DNA from: Amycolatopsis alkalitolerans | Lineage (GTDB): Bacteria > Actinomycetota > Actinomycetes > Mycobacteriales > Pseudonocardiaceae | Direction: 5' to 3' | Length of the DNA: 64,000 nt | NCBI RefSeq assembly: GCF_006152065.1 | Contig: NZ_VDFW01000001.1 | Coordinates: 372,001-436,000 of the forward strand | In this document: in pieces, positions 51,801 to 59,325 of the stretch | Layout: every line of letters begins with the position of its first letter | Numbering within the stretch: the stretch's first letter is position 1 | Notes under the pieces: generated by a model | What the model was told of the DNA's origin: nothing | What the model saw: the letters and a program-made list of their open reading frames with translations, nothing else | Database searches by the model: none | Position numbers and translations under genes: made by a program

Positions 51801-53078
51801 ATGGTTCGCTGGGCCGAGTACGCGATCTTCTGGCAGGTCTACCCGCTGGGGTTCACCGGCGCGCCGCGGGTGCTGTCCGACGAGCCGGACCGGCACCGGC
51901 TGCGAAGACTCGTGGACTGGCTGGACTACGCGGTCGAACTCGGCTGCTCGGCGCTGCTGCTCGGCCCGGTGTTCCTGGCGGAGACCCACGGCTACGACAC
52001 GATCGACCATTTCCGTATCGACCCGCGCCTCGGTACGGACGAGGACTTCGACCGGCTGATCGGCGCTGCGCGCGAGCGCGGGGTGCGGATCGTGCTCGAC
52101 GGCGTGTTCAACCACGTGAGCAGGCGGTTCGAGCACACCGAGTGGTTCCGGCGCCGCGCGGACGGGACGTACGACGTTTTCGAAGGGCATCAGCACCTCG
52201 TCGCGCTCGACCATGAGAATCCCGCCGTCGCCCGGTACGTGGCGAGGGTGCTGGACCACTGGCTCGAGCGCGGTGCCGCAGGGTGGCGGCTCGACGCGGC
52301 GTACGCCGTGCGGCCGGAGTTCTGGCGGAAGGTGCTGCCTTCGGTGCGGCAACGGCATCCCGAAGCGTGGTTCCTCGGCGAGGTGCTGCACGGGGATTAC
52401 GCCGCGTACGCCGAGCGAAGCGGGCTGGACTCGGTCACGCAGTACGAGCTGTGGAAGGCGATCTGGAGTTCGCTCAACGACGCCAACTTCTTCGAACTGG
52501 CGTGGGCGCTGAAGCGGCACGCCGGATTCCTCGAAACCTTCGTGCCGCAGACGTTCGTCGGCAACCACGACGTGACGCGCCTGGCCACCTGCCTGACCGA
52601 CGAGCGGCATTTCGGGCACGCGCTGGCGTTGCTGATGACGCTCGGCGGCATCCCGAGCATCTACTACGGCGACGAGCAGGCGTTCCGCGGACTGAAGGAG
52701 GAGCGCGAGGGCGGCGATGACGCGATCCGCCCGCGGTTCCCGCGCGACCCGGCGGAACTCGCCCCGTTCGGCTGGCCGGCCTACCGGCTGCACCAGCGGC
52801 TGATCGGGATGCGCCGCCGCGACCCGTGGCTGGTGCGCGCGCAGACCTCGGTCGAACACCTGACGAACCGGGCCGTCGCGCTCCGGGCGCACTCAGCCGA
52901 AGGCGAGGTGCTCACGCTGCTGAACATCGGGGACGAGCCGTACCGGTTTCCCCTGGACACCAGCGGGTTCTCGGTGATCGGAGCGCCCTCGTCCGAGGAA
53001 GGACCCGGCAGGCCCGTGCCGGGGCACAGCTGGGTGGTGCTCAGGCGACCTGATGGACCCGGCGCAGCATCAGGCTGA
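51801..53078 (+). CDS. GH13 alpha-amylase family protein
   Basis: A 425-residue GH13 enzyme, short because it lacks extra N-terminal modules. Motifs: AIFWQVYPLGFTGAP, DGVFNHVSRRFEHTEWF, GAAGWRLDAAYAVRPEFW (nucleophile Asp), AWFLGEVLHGDYAAY (acid/base Glu) and FVGNHDVTRLATCL. This resembles the cytosolic alpha-amylase-like proteins of actinobacterial glucan loci; precise specificity is unknown. ATG at 51801 follows AAGGAG; an ATG at 51783 is less likely. Divergent from malQ with a 62-bp gap. Its last 38 bp overlap the end of the convergent HdeD-like gene. Confidence 0.9.
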   Translation: MVRWAEYAIFWQVYPLGFTGAPRVLSDEPDRHRLRRLVDWLDYAVELGCSALLLGPVFLAETHGYDTIDHFRIDPRLGTDEDFDRLIGAARERGVRIVLDGVFNHVSRRFEHTEWFRRRADGTYDVFEGHQHLVALDHENPAVARYVARVLDHWLERGAAGWRLDAAYAVRPEFWRKVLPSVRQRHPEAWFLGEVLHGDYAAYAERSGLDSVTQYELWKAIWSSLNDANFFELAWALKRHAGFLETFVPQTFVGNHDVTRLATCLTDERHFGHALALLMTLGGIPSIYYGDEQAFRGLKEEREGGDDAIRPRFPRDPAELAPFGWPAYRLHQRLIGMRRRDPWLVRAQTSVEHLTNRAVALRAHSAEGEVLTLLNIGDEPYRFPLDTSGFSVIGAPSSEEGPGRPVPGHSWVVLRRPDGPGAASG

Positions 53079-53625
53079 ACCAGATCATGCCGATCCCGCG
53101 GAAGAGCAGCGAGATGCCGAGCCAGATCGCGAGGGTGAGGATCGTGATCCCGGGCCACGCGAGCGCGACGACGCCGATGAGCACCGTCAGGATGCCGAGC
53201 ACGAGCGACAGCCCCCACATCGGCGCACGCGTGGTCACCGCCATCACCGACTCCAGGGCACCGGCGACGATGAGGCCCACCCCGACGGTCGCCGCGAGGG
53301 CCAGCAGGGTGATGCCCGGCCAGGCCAGCGCGATCACGCCGACGACGAGCCAGACGACGCCGAGCAGGTAGGACGGCCACCGCCGCCGCGCCCGGTCGGC
53401 CATCACCAGCTCGTTGAACCCCTCGAAGATCAGGGCGACCGCGACGAGCACGGCGAGCACCCCGACCGCGGTCGCGAGGTCCGCCAGCAGGAGGATCCCG
53501 AGCACAGCGGTCGCGAGGCCGAACAGGGCGACCAGCCACCACCTGCCGGTCACCTTGCGCACGGTTTCGCCGATGCCTTCAGCCGTGCCGAGCCCGAACG
53601 GGCGGTATGGCGGATTCGTCACCAT
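53041..53625 (-). CDS. HdeD/DUF308 family membrane protein
   Basis: A 194-residue protein with six hydrophobic segments arranged as three repeated two-helix units; the repeat ends VVGVIALAWPGITLLALA and LIGVVALAWPGITILTLA show the internal duplication typical of the HdeD family. In enterobacteria HdeD aids acid resistance; in actinobacteria the role is unknown. The start MVTNPPYRPFGLG is preceded by the decayed kinase fragment. The 3' end overlaps the GH13 gene on the other strand by 38 bp. Confidence 0.88.
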   Translation of the reverse strand: MVTNPPYRPFGLGTAEGIGETVRKVTGRWWLVALFGLATAVLGILLLADLATAVGVLAVLVAVALIFEGFNELVMADRARRRWPSYLLGVVWLVVGVIALAWPGITLLALAATVGVGLIVAGALESVMAVTTRAPMWGLSLVLGILTVLIGVVALAWPGITILTLAIWLGISLLFRGIGMIWFSLMLRRVHQVA

Positions 53626-53635
53626 ACCGCCGAGC

Positions 53636-53919
53636 TTAAGCGGGCTGGTCCAGTTGCGCTCGCTGGCGGATCTCGCCGGGGGTCAGCTCGAGCAACTGGT
53701 CGGGGCGCAGCGGCAGGTCGAGCAGGCTGCGGCTCGCGTGCGTGCCGGCCGGTCGACGACGACCGCATCGCGCCGAGCGTGGTCCCGTCGCCGCCGAGGC
53801 TGATGATCCCCTCGACCTGGCGCACGAACTCCTCGTCGGGCACCGGCGCGACGTCCGGCACCCGCTCGGCCTGCGACGCGCGCACCAGCACCCGTAACCC
53901 GTGCCCGCCGGCACCGGAT
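53636..53919 (-). pseudogene. Remnant of an NAD kinase-like gene joined to unknown sequence
   Basis: Reading leftward from about 53919, GAGGHGLRVLVRAS then DVAPVPDEEFVRQVEGIISL and GGDGTTLGAMR matches the N-terminal part of ATP-NAD kinases, including the GGDGT motif. After that the frame breaks; a second frame gives LLDLPLRPDQLLELTPGEIR and stops at 53636, and does not look like an NAD kinase C-terminus. Two decayed fragments seem to be joined. The 5' end is cut off near the MarR promoter. Confidence 0.55.
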
Positions 53920-53956
53920 TTGACAGTGCTTATATAAGTGCTGTTACATTTGGCCG
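53920..53956 (+). promoter_or_regulatory. Leaderless MarR promoter with operator between -35 and -10
   Basis: TTGACA (53920-53925), an 18-bp spacer and TTACAT (53944-53949) form a near-consensus promoter whose start falls at about the GTG (53957), so the mRNA should be leaderless. The perfect palindrome CTTATATAAG (53929-53938), flanked by ACAG and CTGT, lies in the spacer, ideal for repression by the MarR protein. Confidence 0.7.
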
Positions 53957-54442
53957 GTGACCGATCCCACCGAGCAGAGCCGGTGGCGCCCGCTGCGCCT
54001 GCTGCTGGACGCGATGGACGCCGATATCGACCGCCTCTACCGCGAAGCGCGGATCGAAGGGCTCAAGACGAGCTTCGTGATGGAGCTGATCCGCCTGGAC
54101 GCCCGCGGTCCGATGACCATCACCGAGCTGGCCGAATCCGTGGAGCGCACCCATTCGGCGATGAGTCAGAAGGTCTCCGCGATGCGCGCCGCCGGTCTGG
54201 TGCGCACAGTCGCGGGCTCCGACGCGCGCAGCAAGCGGGTCACGCTGACCGCGAAGGCGAAGCGCGTCGTCGGCCGGCTGGCGGCCGAGTGGCGCGCGAC
54301 CGAGGCCGCCGTAGCCGAACTCGAGGCCGAGGTCCCGTATCCGCTGACCAGGGTGGTCGCCGACATCCAGGAAGCCCTGGGCCGCAAGAGCTTCCACGAC
54401 CGGATCGCGGAGCGGCTCGCCGAGGATCCGGCGTGGCGGTGA
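53957..54442 (+). CDS. MarR family transcriptional regulator
   Basis: A 161-residue winged-helix regulator: MTITELAESVERTHSAMSQKVSAMRAAGLV is the recognition part, SDARSKRVTLTAKAKRVV the wing. It starts at a leaderless GTG directly after its promoter, where a palindrome lies between -35 and -10, pointing to autorepression. The stop overlaps the GTG of the MFS exporter gene (GTGA), repeating the exporter/MarR pairing seen at the window start but in opposite order. Confidence 0.9.
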   Translation: MTDPTEQSRWRPLRLLLDAMDADIDRLYREARIEGLKTSFVMELIRLDARGPMTITELAESVERTHSAMSQKVSAMRAAGLVRTVAGSDARSKRVTLTAKAKRVVGRLAAEWRATEAAVAELEAEVPYPLTRVVADIQEALGRKSFHDRIAERLAEDPAWR

Positions 54443-55692
54443 GACATGCCTTGCTCGATATCGGCCCGCTGAGATCTTCGCCCGCGTTCCGCCGGTTCTG
54501 GATCGGCCGCACCTTCTCGGTGTTCGGCAGCCAGATGACGATCGTCGCCCTGCTGTTCCAGATCTGGCAGACGACCTCGAGCACCGTCTGGACCGGCGCG
54601 GCCGGTCTCGCGCAGGCGCTTCCGATCCTCGCCTTCGGGCTGTTCGCCGGATCGCTCGCGGATCGCGTCGAACGCCGGAAGTTCTACCTCGGGGCGCTCA
54701 CCGGGCAGGCGGTCTGCTCGGTCGTCCTTGCGGTACAAGGCTTTCTCGGGCATCTTCCGGTGCTGCTCGTGTTGCTGGTGGTCGCCGCGCAGGCCACCTT
54801 CGTCGCGGGCGGGGGTCCGGTCGGGCGCGCGGTCGTCGTCCGGCTCCTGCCGCCCGAACAGCTCGGCGCCGGGCTCGCGCTCAACGGGTTTTCGTTCCAG
54901 GGCGCGATGTTGCTGGGCCCGGCGGTCGCCGGGGTGCTGCTGGGCTGGCTCGGTCCCGGCGGCTGCTACGCGGTCGACGCCGCGACGTTCCTGCTGGCCT
55001 TCTACGGTGCCTTCGGCCTGCCGCCGATGCGCCCGGACGGCGAACCGTCGCGGCCGGGCGTGCGCGGCGTGCTCGACGGCCTGTCGTTCCTGGTCCGTAC
55101 CCCCGTCGTGCGCGGCGCGCTGCTCACGGACCTGGCCGCGACGGTGCTGTCCATGCCGATCAGCCTGTTCCCGCTGATCAACGCCGAACGCTTCGGCGGC
55201 AACCCGCGCACCCTGGGCCTGTTCCTGACCGCGATCGCCGTCGGCGGCGTGCTCGCCTCGATCTTGTCCGGCACCTTCACCCGCCTGCCGCGGCCCGGGC
55301 TGGTCATGGTCGCCGGCTCGGCGGCGTGGGGCCTGGCGCTCGCGCTGTTCGGGATCGCCCCGAACGCGTGGCTGGGCCTGGGTTTCCTGGTGCTGGCCGG
55401 CGCCGCGGACACCGTCTCGGTCGTCTCGCGCGGCACCGTGGTCCAGTTCCATACGCCGGATCGCCTGCGCGGGCGGGTGAGCGCGGCGGAGCAGATGGTC
55501 GGGATGGCGGGCCCGGATGTCGGCAACATGCGGGCCGGGCTGGTCGCCGGGGCGACGTCAGGCGCGGCTGCCCTGCTCAGCGGTGGGCTGCTCTGCGTGG
55601 CCGCCGTGCTCGCCGTCGTCTGGCGTACGCCGGGGCTGGCGGCGGCGCGAACGCAGGAACCGCTCGGCGGGCATCTCGACGAACCGGTGTAG
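54439..55692 (+). CDS. MFS transporter, EntS/MFS_3-like exporter
   Basis: About 417 residues with some 12 hydrophobic segments. The start RSSPAFRRFWIGRTFSVFGSQM, the motif A-like GSLADRVERRKFY and the late block FHTPDRLRGRVSAAEQMVGM are typical of enterobactin-exporter-like (MFS_3) proteins. Substrate unknown; control by the coupled MarR protein suggests export of a toxic compound or siderophore. Its last 135 bp overlap the 3' end of the convergent acyltransferase gene, and both frames look real there. Confidence 0.87.
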   Translation: MRHALLDIGPLRSSPAFRRFWIGRTFSVFGSQMTIVALLFQIWQTTSSTVWTGAAGLAQALPILAFGLFAGSLADRVERRKFYLGALTGQAVCSVVLAVQGFLGHLPVLLVLLVVAAQATFVAGGGPVGRAVVVRLLPPEQLGAGLALNGFSFQGAMLLGPAVAGVLLGWLGPGGCYAVDAATFLLAFYGAFGLPPMRPDGEPSRPGVRGVLDGLSFLVRTPVVRGALLTDLAATVLSMPISLFPLINAERFGGNPRTLGLFLTAIAVGGVLASILSGTFTRLPRPGLVMVAGSAAWGLALALFGIAPNAWLGLGFLVLAGAADTVSVVSRGTVVQFHTPDRLRGRVSAAEQMVGMAGPDVGNMRAGLVAGATSGAAALLSGGLLCVAAVLAVVWRTPGLAAARTQEPLGGHLDEPV

Positions 55693-56709
55693 CACCTCGG
55701 AAACGAACGCCGCCGCGGCGAGCCCGGCGAGTACGCCCAGTTCTGGGCCGACGCGCGGGACGAGCAGGTTCATCAGCGGGTACATGCAGGCCAGATGCAC
55801 CAGGTAGATCGCGTACGTCCGCCGCGACCAGCCGGCGATCACCCTGGACCGGCTGACCCGGCCGTTCGCGCGCATCATCAGCAGCACCACGGCGGTCACC
55901 ACGAGCAGCGTGCGGGGCATCGCGGTGCCCTGGAAGGTGAAGCCGCCGATCCGGTCGGCCCAGATGAACAGCAGCACGTGCACCGCGCCGATGGCCAGCG
56001 CGACATAGCGGTGCACCGCGCGGGCGTGCACGAGGGAGATGAGCTGGCCGATGCACAGCACCGTCAGGTACACCGCCCATTGACCGATCTGGTGGGCCCA
56101 CATGTGCAGCGAGCCGGTGGTCGAGTTGCGGGACAGGGTGGACAGCAGGATCGCGACGAAGCAGACCGGGGCCATGATCGCCGGGGGCAACCACGGTCTT
56201 CGGCGCAACAGCGGGATGGCCGCCGCGACATAGCAGTAGAAGATGAGCTGGATCCACAGCGTCCAGGTGGATCCGACCAGCCCGATCTGCGGCCGCTGGA
56301 AGAAGTTCCACAGCACCATGCCGGAGAGCAGATCGCCGAGGTCCAGCCGCGGATCGCGCGTGGACGAGACCTGCAGGCCGAAGTTGATCAGCAGCCAGAC
56401 CAGCGGGGTGACCACCCACAGCAGCGGCATGAGCCGGCTGACGCGGCGGTACAGGAACGTCCACGGACCCTCGCGCGCGGTCACGTGCGTGACGACGACC
56501 CCGCTGATCATCAGGAACGTGCACACCCCGAGAAAGCCGAGGAGCGCGTTGAGGTGCAGGCCGCCGACGATCTCCGCCTCCGCCCAGTCGGTCAGCCACC
56601 AGTGCTGATGCGAGAGCGTGAAATAGGCGGCGATGTGTTCGTAGATCACCAGACACGAGGCGAGCACCCGCAGCAGGTCCAGCCCGTGCAGGCGGTCCGG
56701 GCGGCTCAC
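55558..56709 (-). CDS. Acyltransferase 3 family membrane protein
   Basis: About 383 residues with 10 or so membrane segments. RLHGLDLLRVLASCLVIYEH contains the catalytic-type Arg/His pattern of the family start, and VVVTHVTAREGPWTFLYRRV and WSRRTYAIYLVHLACMYPL are further landmarks. Members O-acylate cell-surface sugars. The GTG overlaps the stop of the previous gene by four bases. The charged tail (after about residue 340) lies in the region overlapping the MFS gene on the opposite strand. Confidence 0.87.
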   Translation of the reverse strand: MSRPDRLHGLDLLRVLASCLVIYEHIAAYFTLSHQHWWLTDWAEAEIVGGLHLNALLGFLGVCTFLMISGVVVTHVTAREGPWTFLYRRVSRLMPLLWVVTPLVWLLINFGLQVSSTRDPRLDLGDLLSGMVLWNFFQRPQIGLVGSTWTLWIQLIFYCYVAAAIPLLRRRPWLPPAIMAPVCFVAILLSTLSRNSTTGSLHMWAHQIGQWAVYLTVLCIGQLISLVHARAVHRYVALAIGAVHVLLFIWADRIGGFTFQGTAMPRTLLVVTAVVLLMMRANGRVSRSRVIAGWSRRTYAIYLVHLACMYPLMNLLVPRVGPELGVLAGLAAAAFVSEVLHRFVEMPAERFLRSRRRQPRRTPDDGEHGGHAEQPTAEQGSRA

Positions 56710-57623
56710 CGCGCATCCCCGAGCGGCCGTTGGACGAACCGGTACCCCGCCTCCGCGAGCGCGCCGGTCACGAGCACGGCGAGCACGAGCGAGACGGGCA
56801 GCGGGATCCGCTGGTAGCCGAGGCCGAGCACGGTCCAGCCCGCCGCGCAGGCCGCCCCGATCAGCCACAGAGCCCGCGAGGCGAGCCATCGCACGAGTGC
56901 CGTCTCACCGGCCACCTGCCCGCTCGGGGCGGAGAGCAGGCCGATCAGTACGGCGTACAGCGCGGTCACCGGGTACCAGTAGCCGTGCCATTCCGCGTAG
57001 CCGTGGTCGGTCATGATGAGCACCCCGAATGCGATCGCCCCCAGCGCGCCGCCCGCGAGCGCGGGCAGGCGGTGCGCACGCACGTAGCCGATCACCTCGC
57101 CGAGCACGAACAGCGTCGAGAACCCGGCCAGCAGGCCCGCCTCGTGCAGCGCGGCGGGCCCGTCGGCTCCGAACAGCACGAGATCGCCGATGACCACCAG
57201 TTGCACGGCGGTACCGGCCACCGGGTGCAGCCGCCGGGTCGCGAGTGCCAGCAGGGTGCCCAGCGCCGCGACGGCGAGCGGCCAGAGAAGCCCGGCATAC
57301 GGCTCACCGCCGAGAAGCCGCGCCGCGCCGCCCACGAGCACGGCGACCACGAGAACCGGCACCGTCACCACCAGCATGCGACGCACCGGGATCCCTTGTG
57401 CCACGCGGAAACCGGCTACGAGCAGGAGGACGGCGACACCCAGCACGCCGAAGTCCTGGCTGATCCCCGATGGTTTGTTCAGCCAGTCGCGGATCGCCAC
57501 GAGCGTGGCGGGGGAGTAGCCGTGGCGGTTGAGCCACAGCGCGCCCAAGTAGCTGTAGAGCACCAGGACGACGGCGATCGCGCTGGCGACCCGGAGCCCG
57601 GGTCGCGGGTCCGGTTCACGCAT
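56706..57623 (-). CDS. Acyltransferase-like integral membrane protein
   Basis: A 305-residue protein with about 9-10 hydrophobic segments and few loops; the ending LAEAGYRFVQRPLGDAR is typical of the end of acyltransferase-3 proteins. It lacks the N-terminal catalytic RxxGLDxxR block, so it may be a shortened or accessory form; the following gene has that block, and the two may act together (inference). It overlaps its neighbours by 8 and 4 bases, a tight operon. Confidence 0.75.
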   Translation of the reverse strand: MREPDPRPGLRVASAIAVVLVLYSYLGALWLNRHGYSPATLVAIRDWLNKPSGISQDFGVLGVAVLLLVAGFRVAQGIPVRRMLVVTVPVLVVAVLVGGAARLLGGEPYAGLLWPLAVAALGTLLALATRRLHPVAGTAVQLVVIGDLVLFGADGPAALHEAGLLAGFSTLFVLGEVIGYVRAHRLPALAGGALGAIAFGVLIMTDHGYAEWHGYWYPVTALYAVLIGLLSAPSGQVAGETALVRWLASRALWLIGAACAAGWTVLGLGYQRIPLPVSLVLAVLVTGALAEAGYRFVQRPLGDAR

Positions 57624-58230
57624 CCGCGGACAGCTCCTCGAGCTGACTGCCGATCACCTGGGTGAACGCGGGCCCGAGGGGGACGCCGGGTGCGGCCGCG
57701 AGGTCCACGCGGACCAGCAACTGGCCGTGCGCGTAGTGGACCCGGCCGTCCGGCGACGCTCCCCCGATCTCGACCCGGTGCACCCCGGGCGGGGCCGGCG
57801 CACGCCGCATCCCGGCGTCGACCTGGAGCCGGTCCAGTGCGGCGGCGGCGTCGCGGGCTGCCTGCGGGCTCGCCATCTTCACCACGACCGCGACGACCCG
57901 CCCCCGCGGGGTCTCGGCCACCTTCGCCCGCGCCGCGCTCGGCTGCCCTTGCCTGAACGCGGCGATCTCATGATCGCTCAGGAACTTCATGGCGACGACC
58001 TGAGTGAAGGTGTGCACGTAGTCATAGCCGTCGGACTCGCCGAAGCCGGCCAGCGCCAGCCCGTCACGCGCCATCCGGCCTTCTTCGCCGGTGGCGGCGA
58101 GCGTCTGGTAGTTCAGGTCCGGCAGCCGGGACGCGAAATGCTGGTAGGTGAGCGCGCAGCCGAGCGCGAGCACCACCAGCACGGTGATTCCGGCGAGGGT
58201 GCCACGGTCAGGCCTGCGTACCTGCGCCAT
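57616..58230 (-). CDS. Membrane-anchored or secreted protein, unknown function
   Basis: About 204 residues with one N-terminal hydrophobic segment (GTLAGITVLVVLALGCALTY) and an exported domain (GRMARDGLALAGFGESDGYDY, FLSDHEIAAFRQGQ, RVHYAHGQLLVRVDL). LGCAL might serve as a lipobox but is not a good one. GAGAGG lies four bases before the ATG. First gene of the three-gene membrane operon with the acyltransferases; a partner role in cell-surface modification is a guess. I do not recognise the family. Confidence 0.7.
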   Translation of the reverse strand: MAQVRRPDRGTLAGITVLVVLALGCALTYQHFASRLPDLNYQTLAATGEEGRMARDGLALAGFGESDGYDYVHTFTQVVAMKFLSDHEIAAFRQGQPSAARAKVAETPRGRVVAVVVKMASPQAARDAAAALDRLQVDAGMRRAPAPPGVHRVEIGGASPDGRVHYAHGQLLVRVDLAAAPGVPLGPAFTQVIGSQLEELSADA

Positions 58231-58250
58231 CACGCCTCTCACCCCCCAGC

Positions 58251-58323
58251 CCGGAATCGACCCGGGCAAGTTTCGCAAACGACCGGGCCACCGGCGCGCG
58301 GTGGTCGTCGAATCGATTCCCGG
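58251..58323. promoter_or_regulatory. Long inverted repeat downstream of the LuxR-type gene
   Basis: CCGGAATCGA (58251-58260) can pair with TCGATTCCCGG (58313-58323) with one bulged base, and CCACCG/CGGTGG forms an inner stem near 58288-58304. It fills the 101-bp gap between two same-strand genes and could end luxR transcription or mark the next promoter. Confidence 0.4.
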
Positions 58324-58331
58324 CGACTCGG

Positions 58332-59153
58332 CTAACTCCCGTCCAGCTCCTGGCTTGCCGGAGGCTCCGCCGCGCGCAGCCGGTGCGCCTCGCGGGCCAG
58401 GTCGATCAGCTGCTCGCGCGAGGCAAGCCCGAGTTTCACCCGCATGTTGTGCACATGGTTGCGCACCGTGCTGACGGTGACGAACAACCGGCGCGCGATC
58501 TGCTGGCAGTCGGCGCCTTGCCCGAGCAACTCGAACACGTCCCATTCCCGCCGGGTGAGGGTCGGATCCTGGTAGGCATGGTCGTGCCAGGTGACGAGCC
58601 GGGCGGCCAGCGAATCGTCGCCGGACGGCTGGGGGTCGGGCGCCGGGTGGGCATGCCGCCGCAGCGCTTGGCGGCGTACCTCCATGGCCAGCGCGACCGT
58701 GGCCGCCGCGGCCAGCACCCAGACAACCAGCACCGCGGGGCGCACCTCGCCGTTCGTGCGCGACACCTTCACGACGGCGCGGATGACGATCGCCAGGCCG
58801 AACACGCCCACGCCCGACAGCGCGCCCAGCCGGCCGTACCGGACGCTCAACCGGAACACGACGATGGGGAACAGCACCGGTGGGATGGCGTCAGGATCCG
58901 GCAGGAACACCAGGTAACAGGTAGTGGCGAGAAGGCCGTCCAGCACCAGCGAAACGTCGTGCAGCCGCACCGGCACCTCGGCCCGTCGCCGCATGGCCCA
59001 TTCCAGGTAGCCCGTCCACCCGGCGGCGACACCGGCGATCAGGATCGCCATCCATCCCGCGAACGGATCGAAAACCGCCCACATGACAACCAGTAGCGCG
59101 GCGCCGACCAGACGCAGCCGTCCGGCGACGCGCTCCTCTTCTGCCCCGATCAT
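58332..59153 (-). CDS. Membrane-anchored LuxR-type transcriptional regulator
   Basis: A 273-residue protein. The first 155 residues have about five or six hydrophobic segments (LVGAALLVVMWAVFDPFAGW, WMAILIAGVAAGWTGYL, SGVGVFGLAIVIRAVVK, AVLVVWVLAAAATVALA). The C-terminal 65 residues are a LuxR/GerE helix-turn-helix: LTRREWDVFELLGQGADCQQ, IARRLFVTVSTVRNHVHNM, RVKLGLASREQLI. No receiver domain or kinase is present, so signal sensing must occur through the membrane part. It is divergent from the SoxB-like gene and may control it (inference). Confidence 0.87.
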   Translation of the reverse strand: MIGAEEERVAGRLRLVGAALLVVMWAVFDPFAGWMAILIAGVAAGWTGYLEWAMRRRAEVPVRLHDVSLVLDGLLATTCYLVFLPDPDAIPPVLFPIVVFRLSVRYGRLGALSGVGVFGLAIVIRAVVKVSRTNGEVRPAVLVVWVLAAAATVALAMEVRRQALRRHAHPAPDPQPSGDDSLAARLVTWHDHAYQDPTLTRREWDVFELLGQGADCQQIARRLFVTVSTVRNHVHNMRVKLGLASREQLIDLAREAHRLRAAEPPASQELDGS

Positions 59154-59325
59154 GGCGCCATTACCACCGGCTCAAGGTAACAGTCCGATCTGCCCGGTTC
59201 CAGTGTGCGCGGCCCCTGAACAGGCTTCCAGGAAATCTGGATGCGGCGTCTATGGAAGTCCAACGCGGCGACGCGGTGAGTTGTTCTGGCCGGGTCACCG
59301 GCGAACACCAACGAAGGGTGACGCT
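59154..59325. promoter_or_regulatory. Divergent promoter region, LuxR-type regulator and SoxB-like gene
   Basis: 172 bp without a gene. The clearest element is the inverted repeat TCCAG (59227-59231) and CTGGA (59237-59241) around GAAAT, a size suited to a LuxR-type dimer. GAAGGGTG before 59326 is the ribosome-binding site of the phosphoesterase. No confident -35/-10 pair. Confidence 0.35.
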
